A stretch of 64,000 nucleotides of DNA from Auricularia sp. M13 (lineage: Eukaryota; Basidiomycota; Agaricomycetes; Auriculariales; Auriculariaceae). The DNA is taken from contig CM073195.1 of assembly GCA_037042915.1 (NCBI GenBank), positions 3,472,001 to 3,536,000 on the forward strand, given 5' to 3'. Below are positions 56,457 to 64,000 of this stretch, piece by piece; position 1 is the first letter of the stretch; every line of letters starts with the position of its first letter. The translations under genes and the position numbers were made by a program. The notes under the pieces are model-generated. The model did no database searches, was not told the DNA's origin, and worked only from the letters and a program-made list of their open reading frames with translations.

Positions 56457-56845
56457 ACAAGCCCAAAGCACAAGCTGGTACCGGCCTCCTGAGCAATGCA
56501 AAGTTCGATGAACTCATGAAACAAGTCAAGCGGTAAGCACACATTCTAAAATTCTATTGGGATCTCGACTTACGTACCACAGTATTAGCAAGAAACTTGA
56601 AGATGCGCAGGACCACCCCTCTTTATCAGCCGCGCAAGTCGTTAAGACAGTCATTACGATGCACAAGCCATCCGAGGCTCAAGGCGCTGCCCGCAAGGCA
56701 GTTTCCAAGGAAGTCGCCAAGGATCTGGTCCGTCTTTACGAGGCTTTCTGGGTATGCAGTCCGCTCGACGCATCCGAGACCAGGGTACGGGCTAACGTAG
56801 CACTCTTAGAGCGCCCTGACTGGGAACAGAGCGCATGATATCTAG
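56457..56845 (+). CDS. Small host-like gene, 3' part
   Basis: Right of the MITE the frame reads KAQAGTGLLSNAKFDELMKQ, then after a GT-AG intron (56,535-56,582) KKLEDAQDHPSLSAAQVVKT, HKPSEAQGAARKAVSKEVAK and LVRLYEAFW. Another intron (56,750-56,810) leads to the stop at 56843-56845; reading through it instead gives a stop at 56838. The protein is helical and charged with no known domain. Expression as a separate gene would need a new promoter in the MITE or LTR. Confidence 0.4.
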
Positions 56846-56946
56846 ATCGACGCTCAGCATGAGATTGAGGTCAATGAGGCGGACTGGAAGGCTGAGGAGA
56901 CTGCCTGAGTGCTTGATATGATTTTGTAATTCCTGATCGTCGTAAT

Positions 56947-57310
56947 TCACGACGCGCGCATGTTTGCAAAGCTTTGCGGGCCAGAGAAGTTGAGTGGTGT
57001 TGGAGGAAGTCTACTAGACCACGGCCGTATCAATGGAGAAAACCAAGCACAACACGAGCAAACAGAAAATCGACCAGAGTGAGTAAGTATCTTCGCACAT
57101 GCCTCAGGCATGTCGAATAATCTCCACTGTCTTTTGCATTCTCGATGCTGACGAGGATGAGGGGCACCGGCATGCACTTCCGCCAAAATGGAAGATGGGA
57201 CAGGCAATGTTCCAGAGAGGCCACACATTCTGCAGCCGATGGGCGCAGAGCAGGGTCATCGCCGCTCATGCGCTGGAATAATTCCTGACCATCACGAGAC
57301 AGCTGTAAAA
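56947..57310 (-). pseudogene. Protein kinase, 3'-terminal fragment
   Basis: The frame after an acceptor TTTTACAG reads LSRDGQELFQRMSGDDPALR and PSAAECVASLEHC, the end of a protein kinase domain (subdomain XI arginine present in ALRPSAAE). The C-terminal extension is FWRKCMPVPLILVSIENAKD. Upstream exons are missing: sequence beyond 57,315 is the repeat-like stretch described next. It is thus a broken-off 3' piece of a kinase gene. Confidence 0.55.
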
Positions 57311-57962
57311 GACAGATATGTTAGACACTTGTATTTTGGTTTGCTACTCCCAGCTCCCAGAACTCCCAGGTCCTGACTTTGACTGCTCCTGACTCCTGAA
57401 CCCGAGACTTGTACTCCCAAAGCACCTGTATATCACCTGATTCCGGCCTGTTGATAAGGAAAAGTCGGGCCGGCATTTCCTTATGATGATACTCGTTTGC
57501 CTTTCCCCCCACTTACAGCAGTATTTTCTGCTAATTCCTGCTGGAATATCAGCTGCTGAGCCAAGCCAGCTGAGCGGGCGGCCGGGGTCAGGGCCTGCGG
57601 ATTGCCCGGGGCATCATCTCCGTTCGCCGTTGACAGCACCGCGCGTCAACGTCATCAATGCCTCCGGGCATGTTTGGCGCTGCCCATCACCATCGCCGTC
57701 GCCGTCGCCGACGACGACGCCAGCAGCTCCTTGAGTTCCCGTCCGTTTGCCTTCGGAAAAAATGCAAACTTATGAAGTTGCTTATTTTGAGAAACATTAT
57801 GCAAAGTATGAGCTCTGTAAATCAAGGAACTACCTAAGGCACATGGTGACGGGAGTCAATGAGAGCATGGCAGCATAGCGGAAAGACGGTAAACAGGGGG
57901 ATGGTGACAGAGCAGACATGGGCATGTGCGGGGGGTAGGAACTAGGGGCGGAAGGAGGTGGA
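57311..57962. other. Noncoding insert-like stretch
   Basis: It starts with CAGATATGTTAGACACTT, shared with 49,013 onward. A run of CTCCCAG/CTCCTGA repeats follows (57,349-57,420), then a CATCGCCGTCGCC minisatellite at 57,688-57,722. No gene is seen. It may be a solo LTR or MITE whose other end I could not define. Confidence 0.4.
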
Positions 57963-59517
57963 CTAGGTAGTGGAGGACTCGGACTGTGCGGCGGACGACG
58001 TGGAAGCAGCGGGAGCGGGAGCGGGAGGGGCAGCAGCGGGAGCGGTGGTGGAAGCAGCGGCGGTGGACTTGGTGCTGGAAGCAGCGGCGGAGGCGGTGGA
58101 CTTGCGTGCATTTTTCTTAGCAGCAGTCGCCGTCTTCTTGCCGCGCGCCTTTGCAGCGTCAGTCACGCTGTTCTCCTTGTCGGCCTCCGCGTCCTTTGGC
58201 ATGCGCTTCTTGTAGGGTCCGCGTTTCTTGTTCTTGTCGCTGCGCTCCTTCCTCTCGGGCGCGGGTGGTGCGGTCGACAACTGGGCCTCGCGCTCCTCCT
58301 CCGGCACGCGCTCCCAGCGGCAGGTCTTGTTGAGTAGCGCCGCATGCAGCTTGCGCAGCTCGCCGATTTTTCCAATTGAGCCGGGGTTGCACACCTTGTC
58401 GCCATAAGTCCAACCGACAAGTCGCACGCCGTACTCCGCCACGATGGACGCCTCGTAGGTGGCGTAGTTCATCTCGTAGTGCTCGTCTGTACCAAGGACT
58501 GCGTTCACCGCGATGTCTGGAGATTGTTAGCGCTACGGACGCAGTGCAGAGCACAGGGGTACGCACTCAGTTTCATCTGAATGAAATGCCGGACCTCGTG
58601 CTTGAGCTGGTTTGGCGACTTGCGGCTGGCAGGACCCAGCACTCCTGCGACATTGTTAATGCCAAGACTGCGCGGAAGAGCAGGCGACGTACCTTCTGGG
58701 CCGTGGACTGCCCAAAGTTCAAACATGCGGACCATTTGCTCGGGCGTCTTGCCCATGTAGAGCGCGATGAACTCCTTGACATTGTCCGAGCAGAGGATAA
58801 CGGGGTTGATCCTCTGGTCCGCGTCCGAACGTACGCCCATAAAGAACGACTGCAAGCCGTACCGCACCTCTGCGGACTCCATCTGAAAGCGACATCAGGG
58901 ACCTGCGCGCGCAACACTGCGCAAACTCACCTCGCGCGCGAGTCCATTGATCGTATGAGCGTGGTCCGTCTCTTCGCCCTTGCGGTTGCGGCGCTTTTGA
59001 ACGTTGCGTTCGGCCTGCCATTCCTTGAGGCAGGCCAGCCACTTCGCCTTTTCTTCGGGCGGGTGGTCAGTATACGCAATCGGCTCAGCACGGATGGCGC
59101 GATGGATGTCCTGGAGGCCTAGGCGGTTGCCCTTGCTTTTGCCTGTAAACAATGTTAGCGCTGCGATAGCAATGCGCGCAAGCTTACCTTCGTTGAGCTG
59201 CGTGGCCATGAAATGAACATAGGCTTGCCACAGCAGACCGTTGGGGTGCGAAACCCGCGTCTTGAATAGACGGTTGCGAACTTCGCTCTCGGACCTGTGA
59301 ACGCAATGAGAGGTAGCTAGGTAAATAAGACTGCGACTTACTTATTGTATAGCTTGGCGCCGTCCTTGACAAAGCCCTGGATTTGTTGGTGCGCGCCCTG
59401 AATGAACGTGTCGTACTTCTGCTTATTCTCCTGGCTCAGACGCCTCTTGGCCGTACTGCGCTTGACGGACGCGCGCTTGGGCACGAGGGCCGACAGTTTG
59501 CGTTGGATCCTGCCCAT
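57963..59517 (-). CDS. Agaricomycete-specific protein family of unknown function
   Basis: The start is MGRIQRKLSALVPKRASVKR. Landmarks follow: NKQKYDTFIQGAHQQIQGFV, LGLQDIHRAIRAEP, EKAKWLACLKEWQAERNVQK, then SAEVRYGLQSFFMGVRSDAD, MGKTPEQMVRMFELWAVHGP, a YEASIVAEYGVRLVGWTYGD block and NPGSIGKIGELRKLHAALLN. From memory this layout matches a large family found in many mushroom genomes, usually hypothetical and often near transposons. The C-terminus is Lys/Ala-rich (KKTATAAKKNARKSTASAAA) and possibly nuclear. At least six exons. No catalytic motif is evident, so no role is proposed. Confidence 0.68.
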
Positions 59518-59639
59518 GGAGTGGAGAGGGAAAAAAATCAGTCGGACTTTTAGTATGCCGGTATGAACCTTATGTACTGCGGGCAATTGCCGCGCTACTG
59601 CCCATGCATGCATGCAGCAAGGGTGTTCTATAGAAATGT

Positions 59640-61397
59640 AGTGAGCAGGACGTACACGAGCGCGCCGCGCAGACAAAGGCGAGTTGGCATAATCCAAGAG
59701 ATCTGCAGGGTACAGGGTGCGAGCAGAGGAAAGAACATTAGGGGGGAGCGGGCAAGTGGTGCGAGTGCGCATATCTACGAGTGCTATGTGCTTGGGTCAG
59801 TAGAGTTATTTGGAGAAAGAAGCGAGTACCTACAACAAGTAGGTCGACCGGGAAACCATCGCGTGCATCGAGCGCAGCCGCAAACGTGATCTCTGCCGCG
59901 TCGACCGGGTCCACGTTGTCCTCGAGCATGGCGGCCAGGGCAGAGGGCAGGTCGAGAGTCGCCACGAGTTGAGCGATGGTGCGCTCACGCACATCCGTCG
60001 ACGCAACGCGAGCAATCAGGAGAGGGAGGCGGGGTGTCTGTCCGTCGCGCGCATGCTCAGCCGTAATCCTGCGAGCGTTGAACAGGCGACCATCGAGGTC
60101 GGCCTCTTCCTCGTCGTTGGACGCCTCGTCGCCAACTTCATCTGGATGGCACACAGTCGTTAGCAATTAATACACTGCTCGCGGCTCGAAGTACCTGCGA
60201 AGTCGTCCTCGGCGAAAGGCTGCGAAGAGCCTGCGAGATGACCATGATGCCCTGCTGCCTTGCGACGGCGGCCCCACAACTCGATGTGCGGCTTCGCGAT
60301 CTCCTTGCGAATGAACTTCATGAGCCCCATGTGCACTGGTGCAAACTCCTCGGCGACGTCAAGCCCGGTGCCGGAGAGTGCAGGGGCACGGTGCGTGACG
60401 GGAATATGCGCGTAGCGCAGGACAATCTTGCTCGGGTCGATCACTCGCACCACCGTCTCGTCGTTCTCGTCCATGCGTTCGAGATTGTTCGGATTCCCGT
60501 GCGGACTGACGACATAAATCATGACGAGGCAGCCGGTCTGATATTCGAGCGCATACGCCTGCTCATCAAGTGAGAGGGCGGGCTAAAAGGAAAATACAAA
60601 ACGACGTACACTGCGCTTGAGGTCACGAACATGCCGCGTGGTGGCGACGTTGCGCTTCTTGGCGTTTGTCTCGTACATCGAGTGGAAGAGAACACCCGCC
60701 GCCGAGTAATCGCACGCCGAGACGATGAAGTCGTTCTGGAAGGCGCGTGCCGCTGCATGGTCGGCAAGGCTTGTAGGCAGACCGTGCTCCGATCTCTTCT
60801 GCTCCCAGAGGTCCGCAGCGTCCACGCTCAACAGCTGCCTGGCTGGCATGTTGGGCCTGAGCAGGTCTGCGAAGTCTTCAGCGATTGCACAGCACTAAGC
60901 AAAGGAACATACCATCGGCGCTGTGGCGCCTGACGACGCGCTGGGTCTTGGACACGCCGCCCGGTTTGGGGCGCAGGTCGTCTGGCACTGCAGGCACGGG
61001 GCGTGGGGTGTGCGCAGACCCAACAGGCACGTCGACGACTGGTGAACCAACACCGGCTCTCGTGCGCTTCGTCGGGCTGCGAGATGCCTCGCGCTCGATC
61101 GATAGCGCAGCCAGGGCATCGATAGGCAGCTGCTGAGTAGGCTGCCTATGCTTGCGTGACGGGGTGTGCGGCGGCCAGACGGGCTCGATGTTCGGCGGTG
61201 GGGAAGAGTCCCTTGCGCGGTTCGAGGACTTGTGCGGGCTGTTCGAGAACTATTACTAGTGTCAACGCGAGCCCGTGTTGCCGAGACACACAACGTACCA
61301 TGATGCAACTGTCGGCGCCCTGTGGAAGCGGTGGTGCCGCGGACGGTGCGCGTGGTGAGAGGTTGAGTGCAGGCCCGGCAAAGTCCGATGTCGACAA
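59640..61397 (-). CDS. Unrecognised gene between the family gene and KDZ transposase
   Basis: Exons recognised by open frame and GT-AG ends read, in order: a Pro/Ser-rich N-terminus (NLSPRAPSAAPPLPQG, TPSRKHRQPTQQLPIDALAA), LLRPNMPARQLLSVDAADLW, FQNDFIVSACDYSAAGVLFH, VIDPSKIVLRYAHIP and HMGLMKFIRKEIAKPHIELW, then an acidic stretch (DEASNDEEEADLDG) and LPLLIARVASTDVRERTIAQ. The C-terminal exon near 59,760-59,640 is uncertain. I do not recognise the family. Its direction and its place between two transposon-associated genes suggest it belongs to the same mobile neighbourhood; that is inference. Confidence 0.5.
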
Positions 61398-62135
61398 GAA
61401 ATGTTCAAGAATTCGAAAAGAAATTCACAGGGAGCAGCGTGCAGGTCTCAGCACAAGGAAACATTATAGAAATAATATGCGCACCGTAATCTGCGAGTTT
61501 GAGGCGAAAAAAATGCTTGAGCAGCTGGGGAAGCAGCACATCAGCAGGTCAGTCCATTGTGTCGAGAACTCGAAGTACCACGCACAGACTGCAAGGCCAG
61601 CTGGACAAAAAGCTTCCTAGATGCCGTCCTTTATATCCCGCAGAGTGTTGGACGGAGTGACGGGTGTGAGAGAGGAAATGTGCACCTTCTGTGACAGGGT
61701 CAACTTCGTCGTTGACCAAGCACCACGCATGCTCCTTCGTCTAAGAAGGCGCGATTGGTCGTCTTGTAAGCAAGTCAGCATACGTCAGATAGTGAGCGAG
61801 ACTTGACATACACATATTTCGACTGAGAACGAGGTCGTTTGCGTTGCGTGTGACTGGTTCATGACGCTGAGCATGTAGAAGCACCACCCGGTCAACCGGC
61901 CCAGCAACTGACTGAGACCGGGGAAACACCTGTGTCGGGGTGAAGAACGAGCACTGGGAGCTCAGCTGCAGGGTTCTTATGTGATGAGACACGCACTGCA
62001 CGCGTGCGTGGTGGCCGCATGTCGAGTCTCTCAATCACTTGTCCCGATGCTTCCTTTGTTGCCAACACATGATCTGAGGCACGGGAACTGTTCCAGTAGA
62101 AAGCTAGCTACCATTGCACTGTCTACAATCCGAAT
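61398..62135. other. Intergenic spacer before the KDZ gene
   Basis: No gene, terminal repeat or known element was seen in these 740 bp. Confidence 0.45.
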
Positions 62136-64000
62136 CTACAGCTCAAGCCGTCCTATGTAGTCCTGTACAGCGAGAACCTGCTCAGCCAAGTCGTCATCCA
62201 ACTCATCCCCGCTCCCTGCCTCCTCTGCATCATCCGTGCCCAGCGGCGATGGGTCAGGAGGTGACGTGGCATCATTGCGCGACGTGGCTGCGCCTTCCCG
62301 TGACCCAGGGGCAAGACAGGCCTGGACGTATGCCGCCAAGCCGGTTCTCTGCCCGAGCCTGCTGATACGAGCCATGTGGAGAGCGTTGACCGCACTGCGG
62401 CGCCGGTGCAGACGCGTGACCTCCCCGAGGAGAGCGTGGTCTTGCTGCTTGAGTGCAGCAATGATTCGCTCCAGCTCGACGCCCTCGTCGCGGATCGAGC
62501 AGACGAGCCGCCGCAGTTCCACCTTACAGCGCACGAGCTCTTCGCGCGCGCGCAGGATCTTGTAGTGCTTTGTTGCCGCCTCGCGGTTTACGGGCTTTGA
62601 CCACTCGCGCTCCCGCACATCCCCGCGCCGCGCGAGACGTAGTAAATCGAATTCTTGAAGTTCGGTCCACTCCATCAGAGTCGCAAAATCGACGACCAGG
62701 GCCGGGGGATCTAGGCTCTTCGCTGCGTCGTTGTAGGTCTTGACTGCGGTCGCGATAGCTTTCGAGCGCGACTTGATGCTCTTACCGATAGCCTCCCGCA
62801 TTTTGTACCCTGCACGGTCTATCAGTACGATGCACCCATGTGTTATGTATTGTACGCACCCGTCCCGTATGCATGCGTTTTTGCGAGCTCAAACATGCGC
62901 TGGAGCATGAGAAGCTCGAGCCGATCTACCGCGCGCATGTAATCGCGCAGGCGAATCTTCTCGAGCGTCGCCTTGTATTCGACGGACTCCGGGTGCCACT
63001 GCGTGTCGATACGCAGCATGCGCTCCAACGACTCGACGTTTGCCAGCGCGGCCATGTACGCGTCGTGCGCGCGCTTCTTCTTGGTGGAGCGCTTTGCGAT
63101 TGTGCTGTGCGAGGCGTTCGACATGTCCTGCGGGTTGAATACAATAAAGCCGGACTCGAGCTCGGCGCGCGATTGCTCAGCGGTTGCCCTACGAAGTGTT
63201 AGAAATACAAACGGGTGAATAGAACTAAATGGATGACTGACTTGACCTTGTCCAACTCGCGCAGCGCCTCAACGTAATCCATTGCCAGGACGTCCTCCTC
63301 CGGCTCCGTCTTCAAAGACTCTAGGTACTGCTGCTCCTCGGTACGCCAGCCCTCGATGACGGCGTCAGTGAGCCCTCGGGTGGTCTTGAATTCGTTGAGG
63401 ACAGGCTCGTATTCGTCTAGTATTTGTCGTGCCTGTATAACGTTGTTGCAGAGAAATGTACCTGGCAGTTGTTAGAAGCCAACTCGCGCGCGGATCGCCG
63501 ACTCACTCAGCGCGGCGTACTTCTCGTCGTCCCATGAGGTCATGAAAAGCTCCAGGAACTGGGAATAATGGAAGTGCGTTGCGTGCCGCACCCCACCCGC
63601 GACGTGGTTGCTCGAAGAAAAGAAACGTTCGCACGTCTCTAGTTCTTCGAGTCCGAAGCCCTTGATGTAGAGCGGATGCTCGGTCACCTGGCACAGGCGA
63701 TTATGCCCGTAGCCATGGAATGAATTCATCCGTATGCGCAGGCCCTGAGCCTGCGCGCGTTCGCCGAGGGAGCTCCGCGTGAGCGTGCCCTGTAGTGCAC
63801 AGCCAATGTCGGCAGCGCCAACGAGAGGTGTAAGTCCTGCGCTCAGAATCCGCGCAAACATGCCGAGCGGGTATTTGGCGCTGTCCAGGAATCAGTACCA
63901 CATGCTGCCGTTACTGCTGTACACATACAGCTCGCCGCTTTTCCTCATCTCGCAGTACCACAAGACGAGGCCATGGCGACACAGCGCCACGTAGATGCCC
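62136..64000 (-). CDS. KDZ (Kyakuja-Dileera-Zisupton) transposase, 5' end outside window
   Basis: The visible C-terminal half reads GIYVALCRHGLVLWYCEMRK, then LAKYPLGMFARILSAGLTPL, GAADIGCALQGTL, MNSFHGYGHNRLCQVTEHPL, GLEELETCERFFSSSNHVAG and, near the end, KMREAIGKSIKSRSKAIATA and FDLLRLARRGDVREREWSKP. These are standard blocks of fungal KDZ transposases, DDE-type enzymes that move large mushroom DNA transposons. Clean introns are at 63928-63881 and 63506-63462, near 63,240, and before the C-terminal exon. No stop or frameshift was seen in this part, so the gene may be active. The N-terminal cysteine-cluster region is beyond the right edge. Confidence 0.85.

Noticed and set aside
1-64000. 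CRISPR arrays, bacterial operons, rRNA or tRNA genes
   Set aside because: No regularly spaced direct repeats with unique spacers, no ribosome-binding-site-driven gene strings and no rRNA or tRNA signatures were seen; spliced genes throughout show a fungal nucleus.

Overview
This is a stretch of a basidiomycete chromosome, almost certainly a mushroom-forming Agaricomycete. The evidence is the many short GT-AG introns (about 45-60 nt, CTRAY-type branch sites), GC-rich coding sequence, an F-box protein, a seven-TM DUF6534-type protein, a KDZ transposase, Helitrons with a mushroom-type Rep, and Ty3/gypsy chromoviruses. No rRNA, tRNA or CRISPR was seen.

Left arm (1-22,040) is ordinary gene-rich sequence. 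It holds an Atg14/Vps38-like autophagy subunit, a membrane-anchored multicopper oxidase, a GPI-anchored acid phosphatase divergent from it, and a fungal protein of the family usually labelled geranylgeranyl pyrophosphate synthetase. Next come an F-box gene, a GRAM (TBC-protein) fragment, a decayed and an intact copy of a LYC1-like N-acetyltransferase, two small secreted proteins, an HNH-nuclease-like gene, a BAHD acyltransferase and a DUF6534-type membrane protein. The oxidase places two of its copper-ligand motifs in tiny exons (19 nt and 10 nt).

Middle (about 22.7-49 kb) is a nest of mobile DNA. The oldest layer is a Helitron-like region on the + strand with five small TATA-driven cargo genes, several with beta-rich, OB-fold-like sequence. 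They are followed by a Rep/helicase gene with an HUH motif. Perfect TGACGTCA sites recur between these genes. A non-autonomous LTR element (23,744-28,055, target duplication GCACT) sits inside the first cargo gene. A Ty3/gypsy chromovirus (34,322-42,940, minus strand, target duplication GCACG) sits inside Rep. A second, 3'-truncated copy (43,966-49,013, plus strand) follows after 1 kb of Rep, making two near-identical arms of about 5 kb in inverted orientation. Both the chromovirus and the unrelated non-autonomous LTR element carry, antisense and just upstream of the 3' LTR, an ORF with a Zn2Cys6 cluster of identical spacing followed by an acidic tail. This is the most unusual signal in the window.

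Right arm (49-64 kb): a small host-like gene is split by a hAT-type MITE (8-bp duplication ACAAGCCC), which itself contains a whole-looking 6.2-kb Ty3/gypsy element with very short 170-bp LTRs. Then come a protein-kinase 3' fragment and three minus-strand genes: a mushroom-specific family of unknown role, an unrecognised companion, and a KDZ transposase running off the right edge.
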